Below, piece by piece: positions 10,975 to 21,182 of a stretch of 64,000 nucleotides of DNA; the stretch's first letter is position 1, and every line of letters begins with the position of its first letter. A program made the position numbers and the translations under genes. The notes beneath the pieces are model-generated. The model was given only the letters and a program-made list of their open reading frames with translations. It was not told the DNA's origin and made no database searches. Origin of the DNA: Zygnema cylindricum (lineage: Eukaryota; Streptophyta; Zygnematophyceae; Zygnematales; Zygnemataceae); contig JBBHKE010003099.1 in NCBI GenBank assembly GCA_037447655.1, positions 1 to 64,000 of the forward strand, written 5' to 3'.

Positions 10975-11745
10975 CTAGAATTTTGGATCCACATTTTTAT
11001 CTGCGAGCATCGACCTAGACCTCTCCGTGAGAGTTCTATTTAATCTCTCCGACACCCCATTTTGTTCCAATGAATATGGAACAGTCAACAGATGACTTAT
11101 ACCTTCCTCGAGTAAAAAGGTTTCGAATTCCTTCGATGTATATTCACCACCATTGTCCGATCTGAGCTGCAAAATAGGTAAATTATGAAGTTTTTCAACC
11201 CATGCTTTATAGTGTTTGAAGTGACCAAACACTTCATCTTTTCCTTCATGAAGTAAACTTTTGTAAACCTGGAGAAATCATCTGTGAAGGTGACCATATA
11301 TTTCATCCCCCCGAAAAATGGAACCTTCGCAGGACCAAAAACAACCGAATGAATTTGTTGTAAAAGTTTTGTTGACCGATGCTCAGACTCTTTAGGAAAT
11401 GGCAGTCTGTGGATTTTGCTTAAAGCCCAACCATCACATGCTTTGACCAGCTGATATGCGATTGATACACCCTCTATTTTTCCAGCAAGTACCATTTTTC
11501 TCAAACTATCATAGTTTACATGGCCTAATCTTTTATGCCACAACTCATCTGAGTGCACAACACCGGTGTATAGAACATCATTCTCCTTGGTATTAGCCAT
11601 ATCCATGCGGTACATCTTGCTATTATCTCTAGTAACTGTAACCGCAACTTTTCCATTTTTGCTGACAACCTGCCAACCATTTTTCAAATTAACCTCATTT
11701 TTCAAATTAACCTCAAGGCCTTTACTCTCTACCAATGACGCAGTT
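10975..11745 (-). pseudogene. Copia integrase with zinc finger, frameshifted
   Basis: The ORF at 11870-11097 contains the pre-integrase zinc-binding block LWHKRLGHVNY and FTDDFSRFTKVYF. The overlapping ORF 11232-10975 continues with RSDNGGEYTSKEF and SLEQNGVSERLNRTL, which hold catalytic-triad positions. The second zinc-finger Cys pair is degenerate (KACDGWALSKIHRLPF). A frameshift near 11230 splits the catalytic core. The part of the ORF upstream of about 11745 is not integrase-like and probably belongs to inserted DNA. Confidence 0.7.
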
Positions 11746-11759
11746 CGATAGAAGATGCC

Positions 11760-12560
11760 ACATCCACTCCACCAATCGCCAAAAAGACAAGTTTGGAGGG
11801 AAACCTTCCAGACTTGGTCGAAGCTGTGTGGATTAAAAACGATGCAGATTTTTTGGAGAAAAAAATCCAAATGCTAACTAGCATCTATCACTAGCTAACA
11901 AGAGGAAAAAGAAAAATGGCAATCGGTGGCAATGAGGAAGCAAGAAAACTGCTCCGCCGCCAAGAGGAAATTCTTGTCCAAAAGTTAATTCTCCGAGTCT
12001 GAGAATTAGCCTAAGTAGGACTAAGTTAAGCCTAGTGCGAAACTAGCCTATATCTAGTCTACTTTACATGCATGAAACTAATTACGATGTCGGCCAATAG
12101 GCGGCCAACAACTTCTGCCGTAGGTTCGGCAAAATCCATTTTTCGAGGTTAAAAACCCTCCCTAACTACATGTGCGCCCGAACCTACATGGGTTAGCCAC
12201 ATAAATATATTGTTAAAATGTGTGTATTTTCTAAGCTTTTATTTGTTTATGTTGAAAAGGAAAAATTAATATTCACTTCATAATTTAAACTCTAGAGTGA
12301 AAAGAGAGTGAGAGAGTCACCATTGCTGCCACCAAAGTCAGAAAACAAACAAGCAGACAGATTGATAGATTACCATAAGTTGCCCTAAACAAGATTTGAA
12401 TTGGGTATATAGAGAACTTTGTAGACGTATGCCTTAACCATTAAAGCGTTAACAAAACGACACAAATTTATGGTTTGACAATTAATTAAAGTGTTACGCA
12501 AATGTCACTTTCACTTAATTAGACCAAAATTGACAAAACAACATCTATAGTCAAACGACA
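11760..12560. other. Inserted non-copia DNA between integrase and LTR B
   Basis: No copia coding similarity and no gene is seen. The segment includes a GGCGGCCAA/CGGCCAATAGGCGGCC palindromic region near 12090 and a tRNA-like stretch at 12381-12452. It probably arrived with, or flanks, the LTR B insertion. Confidence 0.3.
12381..12452 (-). other. tRNA-like remnant or SINE head
   Basis: On the minus strand, GCTTTAATGGTTAAGGC resembles a tRNA D-arm / A box, and about 45 bases later AATTCAAATCTT resembles a B box. The acceptor stem and anticodon stem cannot be closed well. I read it as a decayed tRNA-derived sequence, not a working tRNA gene. Confidence 0.3.
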
Positions 12561-13230
12561 CTCGCGGACGCGAATCTAACCGCGTAAAATACATGATCAG
12601 ACAGACGACGTCGCCCTCGCCAAACTCGAATGAAACTTTGGCAGCTTTCAGACATAGCGGCGCGCTCTGCCACGTGGCGCCACATCATTAGACGCCGGAA
12701 AAGATTGGAGGAGGGACGATGGCTCCTAAGGTCACAAGTGTCAACCAGAAGGCCATGTTGTACAATGGCCGTACAAAAAGTACAATTGGCCACTGTACCT
12801 TGTTCTACTATACATTCTTTTGATTGGCCGAGGGTAGATTAGTAGGTAGTTGTGAGTAGGAGTTAAGGGACTTAGCATGTTTGAGGCGCCTCTCTCTAGG
12901 TGACCTTTTGTATTTATAGGCCATCTTTGGTCACGCATAACTAACTACTCAGGGAAGCAAATTAAGTGATTCTTTTTGCTGCGGACTCAGGGGAGTCTAG
13001 GCTACTCAACTGCTCAGGGAAGCAAATTAAGTGATTCTTTTTGCTGCGGACTCAGGGGAGTCTACGCTACTCAAGGGTGTAGTCGGTCAGAGTTTTTGCT
13101 TGCCAAGGTGGCGGCATTTCTAAGGGAAAATCAAAGTGGGGAATGTTGTCCTAAACACATGTTCGAGCTTTGCATTCTGTGGTGAAACTGAGGACACAAA
13201 AAGTCTTCTTTCACATGGGTGAAGTTGTAT
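12560..13230 (+). mobile_element. LTR family B copy nested in the long copia
   Basis: Plus-strand landmarks in order are the CCACGTGGCGCCACATCATT region, GGCCATGTTGTACAATGGCCG, a GATTGG box, a TATTTATAGG TATA-like box near 12910, and GGACTCAGGGGAGTCTA. A 65-bp unit (12948-13012) is repeated in tandem (13013-13077) with few changes. No coding DNA is attached. It separates the protease and integrase of the minus-strand copia, so it is read as a solo LTR or truncated element. Confidence 0.55.
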
Positions 13231-13292
13231 ACGAGTTCTGACTGTCAAGGTGTTAGTCATTTGGGTTTGTATCAACTTGGAGTCAACACTAT

Positions 13293-13550
13293 CTAGATAA
13301 GCTTCTTTAGGTCTACGATTTCTGTGGGGAAATGGAACCCATAGAATTTCACTTTTCCTTCTAAATCAACTAGCAAGGACACATCACCCACAGCACGAGT
13401 CTGAACACTCATTCCACAAGCATAATAAATATTTTTCTCTGGCGTTGTTTTCAGATTTTTGAAGATGGCGTTGTTCCAACACATGTGGGCTGACGCTCCC
13501 GTATCCATTATCCATCCAAGGTCCTTTGGGCCATCCATTGTTGCCGCCAT
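13293..13550 (-). pseudogene. Copia protease
   Basis: The 85-residue ORF contains WIMDTGASAHMC, the copia retropepsin active site with intact Asp-Thr-Gly. The following residues (KNLKTTPEKNIYYACGMSVQTRAVGDVSLLVDLEG, read in pieces) match the family layout. The ORF ends where the sequence departs toward the LTR B insertion. The enzyme would cut the gag-pol polyprotein. The domain is truncated at its C-terminus. Confidence 0.7.
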
Positions 13551-13586
13551 AGCGAATAGATCCGTTACGTCCTCCTCAAAAAAATG

Positions 13587-14508
13587 TTAGAGTCTCGTCT
13601 GGGAGTGATGAAGAAGCTGAAAATAGTGCATTACCACGAGCTGTGGGCCCCGTGAAGCCTTTGTAAAACTGGCTTTGTTGCCATCCCGGCCTGTATAAAC
13701 CGTTATCGTTGGTTTTTTTAAGCTTAGGACAGAAATTGTATCCATGACCTCTCTCACTACAATAGAAACATGCATTGTTGGATTGTCTATTTCCACCCTG
13801 ATTAAACTGTCTGAACTAATTAAACTAATTTCGTTGATGATTAAACTGTCCTTTCCTCTCAAAGTTCGAATTAAAAGCCTCTACTTGCTCAACATTTAGA
13901 ATATTAGATGTAGCTTCCTCCTCAAGTAAAATATTGATAGCTAATTGTAAAGTCCAGCTAGCTTTATCTTTCTGTTTGAGCATATTAGATGCTCGTTTCA
14001 TACTACGAGGGAGGCCCCTCATGAGCAATGTTGCCTTTTGAAATTGAGGAAACACCCCACCTGCACAAGCATGTGCATCTACAACGATGTGAAATTTGTT
14101 AGAATATTCAGCCATTGTACCGCCAGTGTACTTATAGTTCCAAATTTTTCTAGCCAATAGAAGCTCTTCTTGGACATTAGCCTTTTCATAATCATTTTTA
14201 AGAGATTTCCAAGAATCAATTGTTTTTTTCATTTTTATCCGAGACATAGCTAAGTCCTCAGATATACAAAATTTCAGAATAGAACGAGCCTAGGTATTTT
14301 TATGAAACCATGACGGATCAGATTCATCCAGCAAACCATCCAATATATCCAAAAGATTGATATTCTCAAAATTTGTCTCCACCATATTCGCCCAGTAAAC
14401 ATACTTTTCTCCGGAAAAGATAGGAATTCTTGATGACAGACCCATAACCTATTGTTCTGCAACCACCGGTGCAGGTGGAGGAGCAGCAGTAGTAGTAGAA
14501 GTAGACAT
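13587..14508 (-). pseudogene. Copia gag, several frames
   Basis: Begins at ATG 14508-14506 with the family's Ser/Thr-Ala-Pro start and meets an early TAG after 19 codons. The ORF 14247-13825 contains the gag helix region (AEYSNKFHIVVDAH, LLMRGLPRSM), matching the UBN2-type gag of plant copia elements. Near 13770-13735 the minus strand encodes ACFYCSERGHGYNFCPKL, an exact C-x2-C-x4-H-x4-C knuckle, in a different frame. It would have been the capsid and nucleocapsid of the element. It is dead through at least two stops and one frameshift. Confidence 0.7.
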
Positions 14509-14689
14509 GATACACTCCCAGAAGCTATCAAGAATCATACCAAACAGATGTTTTCAAGTGCTCACCATATCTTATACAAGAATTCAAACCTCACAAAACT
14601 CAATCAGAATATAGAGTAGCATAAACAGTGAGAACTCCCAAAGTTTCGTCACAATTGACCCGACAACACTCAAGATATATGAAATTCTA

Positions 14690-14810
14690 TGGGCTCCATT
14701 GCCACACAGAATTCGCAGGTCCAAAGGAAGCTAATCTAGATAGTGCCGACTCCAAGTTAATATAAACCCAAATGATTGACCCCTTGACAATCAGAACCCC
14801 ATTACCAGTG
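14690..14810 (+). repeat. Inverted duplicate of the copia protease 3' region
   Basis: The plus strand here matches the minus strand of about 13345-13230 (shared blocks AAATTCTATGGG, CTAATCTAGATAGTG, CTCCAAGTTAATATAAACCC with minor changes). It lies where the leader after the primer-binding site should be. A piece of the element's interior has therefore been inserted, inverted, next to its 5' LTR. Confidence 0.55.
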
Positions 14811-14825
14811 TACCAGAGAGGTACG

Positions 14826-15237
14826 TTAAACTACCAAGCTAACACTAATCTGTCAAGCTACCACTGAGCTACCACTTAAGCTACCACTGAGCTACCCACT
14901 AAGTTTACTAAAATCGTATCTATCGCAATTGTTATGTACTGTACACAATCACATTAAAAATATCGGACGCTGCGTTGTCCGTACGGACCATATCAAACGT
15001 AATCGCAGTTGCGTTGTCTTTAACTTCCTCGCTGTTGCTTTGTTCTGACTGCGTCGCAGCTTCGTTACTGCATCGCAGCTGCGTTGTCTCCCCTCAATTT
15101 GTGACATGTATATATATGGATGTAAGAGCCAATCCAAGATACTTGTAATGTGCTTTAAATGACGACGCGTGTCCTTGTATATTTGTCTTTCTGTCGTCAC
15201 ACTAATTTACTGAGACTTAAAGCTTTCCAAAATTAAC
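14826..15237 (-). mobile_element. 5' LTR of the long copia copy
   Basis: On the minus strand it starts TGTTAATTTTGGAAAGC at about 15237 and ends at GTACA near 14826, followed by TGGTAATGGGG at the primer-binding position. It matches 7548-7095 over its whole length. Confidence 0.6.
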
Positions 15238-15239
15238 AT

Positions 15240-15740
15240 TGTACTCGTCTGCAATCGTCACAAATTACATCCACGTCTACATCCGTCACAATCTAAAGTT
15301 ACGATTTCATTTCTTTACATACGAATGCTCTGAAAGTTGTACGTAGAAATTTCGTTTAAAAACTAAGTAACAAGACTAAGTTTCGGTTACATGCGAAAGT
15401 ACCCTGAGAAAGGACGAAAAAACAAAATAGGGAAATCATAGCGGAAAGTTTTGGAATTAGTGATGTCGACGTTATAATAAGTGAGTGTGACATCAAAATG
15501 TCACAAAAGAAAAGGGTCACAAACCATAAACACCTAAAATGTCATAAGAAACTAGACGCCTACAACCGTCGCTTTTCTAAACATCATCAATTTTCGCAAG
15601 TTTGTAGTCGTCTACAACCATCACAAATTACACTCACGTCTAGATCCGTCATTATTTGCAACGATTTCATTGCGTTACATTGGAACGCTCTGAAGTAGTA
15701 CGGAAAAATCTTCGCTAAAACAAACAAATAAGACTAAGTT
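15240..15740 (+). repeat. Dispersed repeat R, copy 2
   Basis: Matches 22590-24450 and 6360-6752. Shared words are GATGTCGACGTTATAATAAGTGAG, CTAGACGCCTACAACCGTCGC, the CAAGTTTGTAGTCGTCTACAACC block and TTCATTGCGTTACATTGGAACGC (each quoted in part). It starts right at the copia LTR edge. No gene is seen in it. Confidence 0.5.
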
Positions 15741-15980
15741 TCGATTTCCTGGGAAAGTGCCCTAATTATTTCGATATTCCCCTCGGGTCACAATAAAGAA
15801 TCTATTATTTTGTATCCTATCGCATTTGTCAGTGCATAACGACAAACCGCTGTAGAAAGATGTCATAACTTGTACGGCCGACAAATGATACTAGAAAAAA
15901 CATCAATTCTAAAATGCGTGACCAACAAAAACTGCAGAGAAATGCTAAAATCCAAACGTGAGAATATATACATTATACAA

Positions 15981-17635
15981 AGGGAATTGATCATGGCAGT
16001 GACTGTTTTGGTTGCGCACAGTCACTTACGTCATTTTGTCAAAAATTGGACTTTTGAAACACACATTGGTACGAGTAAAGTACCGTTGAATCTAAATTTG
16101 ATGGTCAATCGGTTCGACAGCTTTGACTTTCAAAAAAAATGTTTCAACCGCTTAAACTTTTGCCGCGCTTGCGAACTTCGACCGTGATAATAAAATCAGG
16201 AATTCACACGGTCGGCGGACATTTACGGTGACAAAACTGCGGCAACCACATGTAATAAAAGTGTTGCAGACAGTCACTTTTTGTCGTTACGTGAGCTCCA
16301 CGGTGAGAGCACGTTGAATATGAACTCAGCCGCAAAATTGAAATTTAGTCGTCTAAGCGCTACATTAAACTTAGACGCAAATTGAAACGAAACCTCAAAC
16401 CTCTTTAAACAGAAGTACATCGCGAATCGCTATTAGCGTAGTGTACGCTAATTCCGTCCCGTTTTTTTTATTATTATTCTCCAATAGCGTATCTTATTCT
16501 ATTTTTTTCTGTACGCCATTTAGGGTTATTTTCCAAGTACCGTACAAACGAAAGTACGTTGTCGTTTAAATAGTGTGGTGTATGGTAAGTGTCAGACCGT
16601 ACAAAATTGTACCTTTTTAAGTGAAAAAGTAGAATTAATGAGTTTTTGTAACCGCGGACGCATGAGAATATGCGCTCTAAAAAGGGGATGAAATCGGGCT
16701 ACCAAATATCACGTTCGCACATATTAGTCCAAAAACCTCGTTTCGACTGTGTGAACGTACGCTTTGTGTTTGATATGTCGGATTTTATACAAGTACCTAT
16801 ATTAGTGTAAACATGTTTGCGACCAACATTTTTTTTTCAAAGACCCAGATTAGCATCAGTAAACAATTAGAATGTATGTTTTTTTTCAAAATTTTCAAAT
16901 TCTTAATTAGCGTAAACCACGCTAATTATTCGTAAACGCTAAAGAAACTTCTACGCTAATAGCGATTGGCGGTGTATTGTATTGTAAATCTTGTACGGAA
17001 ATACCAAAACGCACGAAACGAAATAAAAGTTATACACTATAATAAAACGAACCGGCGTCAAAATATCAATTGAAATTAAATGAAAAAAATGCGCGTCGTT
17101 ACGCTTGACGAAATCGAGCCACACTACGTACAAATCAACATTCTTACATTAACAGCGAAATTTCGTCTCGTGCGTTTTGGTATTTCCGTACAAGACATAC
17201 AGTACAGTACTTCGGTTTAAAGAGGTTTGGTTTCAATTTGAGTCTAAGTTCAATGTAACGCTTAGACGACTAAATTTCAAATTTGCAGCTAAGTTCATAT
17301 CCAACGTGCTCTCATCGTGGAGCTCACGTAACGACAAAGAGTGACTGTTTGCAACACTTTTATTTACATGTGGTTGCCGCAGTTTTGTCACCGTAAACGT
17401 CTGTCGGCCGAGTGAATTGCTAATTTTATTAGGATGGTCGACGTTCGCAAGCGCGGCAAAAGTTTAAGCGGTTGAAACATTTTTTGGAAGTCAAAGCTGT
17501 CCAACCGATTGACCGTCAAATTTAGATTCAACGGTACTTTACTTGTACCAATGTGTACTTCAAAAGTACAATTTTTGACAAAATGACGTAAGTGACTGTG
17601 CGCAACCAAAACACTCACTGCCATGATCAATTCCC
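15981..17635. mobile_element. Large inverted-repeat (foldback) element
   Basis: The left arm 15981-17015 (minus the inserted TIR element 16418-16974) and the right arm about 17165-17635 are reverse complements, beginning AGGGAATTGATCATGGCAG and ending CTGCCATGATCAATTCCCT. After the inserted element is removed, each arm is about 470 bp around a ~150 bp centre. The opposed ORFs at 15870-16187 (+) and 17388-17756 (-) are the two arms read outward and share text such as VLVAHSHLRHFVKN. They are more likely mirrored sequence than genes. No target duplication is clear. Confidence 0.65.
16418..16974. mobile_element. TIR family 1 element (long form), TA target site
   Basis: Ends are CATCGCGAATCGCTATTAG and the reverse complement of CACCGCCAATCGCTATTAG, flanked by TA on both sides. 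The opposite arm of the surrounding inverted repeat is an empty site: GAAG-TA-CTGTACTG there, GAAG-TA-[element]-TA-TTGTATTG here. The 557-bp interior has no transposase ORF, so the element is non-autonomous. Confidence 0.75.
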
Positions 17636-17827
17636 TAAACAAAAGACAACAAAATGTAGATATAGATATAGATTTATAAAATTCGGATAAAAAGCATGTA
17701 AAAGATAGCAAAATATTTTCGCTCTTTTTTTGGCTATTTTCGACTCCTTGTACCATAAACAGTTATCACGTGTGGTACGTACGCAGAAGTACAAGAGGCG
17801 TGGAATGGAAACTGTCGGTGTTCATAT

Positions 17828-18284
17828 CATAGTTCAAAAGTAGGCGTTTCTATTGTAGGTCTTTTGTCGGCGCCTTCCCCGTAAGTTGTGTTATGGGCTT
17901 TTCATGTGATCGTCTTAAGTCGTTACTTTGATCAGCGACCGTCCGATCGTCCAAATCTGACGATAGTCCTATCGTAAGTTGTGTTATAGGCTTTTCATGT
18001 GAGCTTCTTAGAGCGCTACTTTGATCAGCGACCGCCTGATCGTCCGAATCTGACGGTTTAAATAAAAAGGCGCTCAAAACTCACAGAAAAATATTTTTTT
18101 GTCCGTTTTTTTTTTCAAATTTAGACATGACGTTTAATTCTCTATCGATCCATGTGCAACTCAACCCTGTTACTATTTTATTTCATTTTGCGGCCAATAC
18201 AATATGGGTTTTAAGGGTATATTGTATTTTTTGCGTACAATAGGCATATTGTATGGGTGTACTTTCACCTACTTTTGGACTATG
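17828..18284. mobile_element. TIR family 2 (hAT-like) element, 8-bp target duplication
   Basis: Ends are CATAGTTCAAAAGTAGGCG and its near reverse complement ending TTTTGGACTATG. The exact 8-bp duplication GTTCATAT flanks it at 17820-17827 and 18285-18292. Inside, a ~115-bp unit is repeated in tandem (about 17885-18055), giving a small repetitive ORF (HEKPITQLT twice). No transposase is present. The 8-bp duplication and short TIRs fit the hAT superfamily. Confidence 0.75.
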
Positions 18285-18292
18285 GTTCATAT

Positions 18293-19134
18293 GCAAATTT
18301 TGGAATGGGGCGAAAACGGACAAAATGTTAAGATACATTGAACAATTTCAGTGTGGACAATCTCACGCCTAAACGTGGCACGATATCTGAGACTGTCAGA
18401 AGTACAGCTAAAACGTGACATGTTCGTGCAGGCTGTCATCCGTACTATTTGTGCTGGTTGGTCTCATTGACAGTGTCAACAACCGATGGAAAGGTCATCA
18501 CATCCTGACCGTTGATCGTTCCGTGCCTCAAAACAACCGTAATCTGCATAAGGACACCGACAAGTTTCATCGTTACAACTATTGTAATTTTTCGTACTTG
18601 GCACAAGTGATATGTGTACGGATGGTACAAAGGAGGCTAAAAAAACAAAAAAAGGCCGGAAAAAGCTCCCGCCATAGGGTACTGTTCTGTAGCGTGACAG
18701 CTAAAAAGTACGACATAAAAGTACATATGAATTTGCACAAAAAACAAAATCGCAGCTGGCATTGCAATGATGCCGAAGCTAAAGTACAGCTCCCATCGTT
18801 TGACCGTACGATAGATGGTTGATCTTGAAATACCCAGACTGGAGCTATCCAATACCACTGGACATTACGTGGCACTTCCTGTGTCGGTAGGCCTGTACGG
18901 ATGGGTACAGTGGACGTCCTCTCATTGCCACATGTGTATTTTAATAAAACATATTTCTTGTCGCGTTGGCATCAAATCCGTTTGAAGACAAAAGACGAAA
19001 CTTTTTCCCTGCCCATGCATGGACTGACACGTTGCAGGCGTATATAATTCTGTTCGACCTCGTACGGAAATATGTTAACAACTTAACACTTAACAGTCCA
19101 CAAGAACGTTTTCTTTTCTTTTCCGTAAATACTG
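18293..19134. other. Non-coding stretch
   Basis: No gene is recognised. The ORF at 18415-18822 (+) has no domain and is overlapped by opposing ORFs of similar size. CGTAC words are frequent. Confidence 0.4.
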
Positions 19135-19136
19135 TA

Positions 19137-19653
19137 CACCGCGCATCGTTATTAGTGTCAACGACACTACTTTGGGTTCTTACAATTTTGATTTTTTTCC
19201 TCAAATAGGATACATGATTTTTATTTTTCCTTGACGTTATTTAAGGTGCCGTACAAAATAGCGTAAAGGACGAATTACAATAATATCTAAATAGTGTGGC
19301 GTACAGTCTATGTCAGACCGTACATAAATGTACCTTTTCAAGTGAAAATTTTACAAAAAATGAGTTAAATCAGACGCGCACGCATAGGATCGTGCGCTAA
19401 AAAACGGGATTGTTCTGGCACGTAAATTAGTCTTACATGTACGGATATTTAAATTTCACGACGGCGTACGATTTTTAATATTTTGTACGGGTACATATAT
19501 TAATGTGCATAATCGTACAACGAATATTCCATTTTTGCTGTTCCCAATTTAGCATAAACGCCGAACTTAGAATACACCTTTTTTTTTTTTTTTAAATCTT
19601 AATTAGCGTCAATGACAGTATATTTACTTCCACACTATTAACGATGCGCGGTG
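19137..19653. mobile_element. TIR family 1 element (long form)
   Basis: Left end CACCGCGCATCGTTATTAG, right end CTATTAACGATGCGCGGTG, with TA on both sides (19135-19136 and 19654-19655). The interior shares GTCAGACCGTACA and GTACCTTTTnAAGTGAAAA with 16418-16974 and, inverted, with 51295-51827. 517 bp, no transposase. Confidence 0.75.
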
Positions 19654-19894
19654 TAGCGCTTCATTCCTAATGATTGCAACCTGTACGACAAAATTACAGG
19701 TTGTCAAGCCGCAGATTTCCACTAATACGACAAATAACCACCGTGGATATATCGGTTCCCTTCGTTCTCTACAAAAACTTAGCCGGCGACTTTCAGTTTA
19801 TCTCGACCGAGCAGTAGGCCGTACGATAAAAGCTGTACATTTCTGGTCGGTTGGCAGCTCTATTAGTACGGAAAGCGAGATTTCATGTCAGCTA

Positions 19895-20790
19895 GTGTTG
19901 TGTATCGGTAAAAAACTCATCGCGATAACACCGATACCGATAGTTATCGGTTATCGAACGGTCAGAGGTTCCGATATATCGGTCCGGGACCAACAAATTC
20001 CATATCGGCGATAACTTAAAAAATATATAGTATGCATACAATAGTACTTTATAACATACTGTATTATTTTATTGATTTTATATAGCGTGGCATGCCACGT
20101 ATGAAAATCTGTTCCGTTACATTGTAACTGCAATCTATTACGGTAAACGCAGCACATAAACGCTGGCCGGTTAACTGAACAAAAAGTTTAAGGCGACGTA
20201 CGTAAATTTACTACAAAACTGGTGAGCATGGAACTGGAAAAGGACGGCGGACACAAAAGTACAACGGACGCAAAATAACATTCTGCGCGCCGCCGGAATC
20301 GAACGGACGACTTGGAATGAGAAAACATGAACGGACGGGCCAGCGTGAGCGCCGGCATCCCGGAATGGCTCTTTTGGCAGCTTTTGCCAAAAAAGCCGAT
20401 AGATTGACACGTGGCAGGTCCCCAGTGGATCTCAAGGAATTAAGGGACAAAGCCATGGCTTCGGATGTGAAAGGTACATCGTTTTCACTGGATCCGTATC
20501 ATAATCGTACAGATTTCATGTCGGCTACGATACAGTTCTTTCTATGCTTGAAGACGTCAGGAGAATATGACGTACAGTTGAGTGTAAAGACCGTACATTT
20601 ATCTGTACGGTCCGTACAGTTATCGCCAATAATTATCGTTATCGGCATTATCGCCGATAAGTACCCGATATTATCGGCTACTTATTGGCGATAAGACCGA
20701 TGTCGATATATCGTACCAATATATCGATTATCGGATACCCGAAAAAAGGCCCATATCGGTTATCGGCAAATCCTTACCGATACACAACAC
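19895..20790. mobile_element. TIR family 3 element, CGATA-rich ends, TA flanks
   Basis: Begins GTGTTGTGTATCGGTA and ends TACCGATACACAACAC, with TA at 19893-19894 and 20791-20792. Both subterminal regions (19910-20010 and 20630-20775) are dense in ATCGGTTATCGG/CGATATATCG words in opposite orientation. The 896-bp interior has ORFs at 20317-20694 (+) and 20456-20171 (-) without a recognisable transposase. Probably non-autonomous. Confidence 0.6.
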
Positions 20791-20792
20791 TA

Positions 20793-21180
20793 ATGTCAGC
20801 GCCGCAAAAATGACGAACCTAGTGTCTGTACTACACTACTACAGACTCTGTAGCCAAATCTTCTAACCAAATAATTTCAAAATCTTGGAAGCTTGGACGT
20901 CTGGAGGAGGAGGAGGAAACATGAAATAATTTTGAATTTTCACAATGATTATCCTTATTTGCCGGCCGGTATCTCCTGAAACTTTTCCAGAACTGTTCGT
21001 GTGAACTCCAAAGAGACAATCCTGGCCGTTCACACTTAGACTTCTGAAAAGGATTTTGTGAGTTTTGTCGGTTCTACGGCAATTTCTGTTGCTTCTTGCA
21101 CCAAAAACAGACAGCAAGTGTTGCTATTGTAATATTGACACGTGGCATCTGAATGACAGCAGGACGGTTTAAAAGTAAAG
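20793..21180. other. Non-coding stretch
   Basis: No gene is recognised. The small minus ORFs here (for example 21117-20863) have no domain. A GGAGGAGGAGGAGG run lies near 20902. Confidence 0.35.
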
Positions 21181-21182
21181 TA

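Larger units (their letters stand above)
8693..15237 (-). mobile_element. Copia family A, copy 3: long, degraded, with nested insertion
   Basis: Minus-strand order is 5' LTR (15237-14826), leader, gag (from 14508), protease (13550-13293), an insertion of about 1.4 kb, integrase (about 11740-10975), linker, reverse transcriptase (10300-9658) and RNase H (9310-8700). Protease before integrase before RT defines Ty1/copia. Many stops and frameshifts are present. An LTR of family B on the opposite strand lies between protease and integrase, so the copia is older than that insertion. Confidence 0.75.

Noticed and set aside
12381-12452. Functional tRNA gene
   Set aside because: Acceptor and anticodon stems do not pair. 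Only box-like words remain.
15870-17756. Two related protein genes in opposite orientation
   Set aside because: They are the two arms of one inverted repeat. The shared peptide follows from DNA symmetry, and neither arm has a domain or an obvious gene structure.
20317-20694. Transposase gene inside the family 3 element
   Set aside because: The 125-residue ORF shows no DDE/DDD pattern or zinc finger and is overlapped by equally long opposing ORFs.
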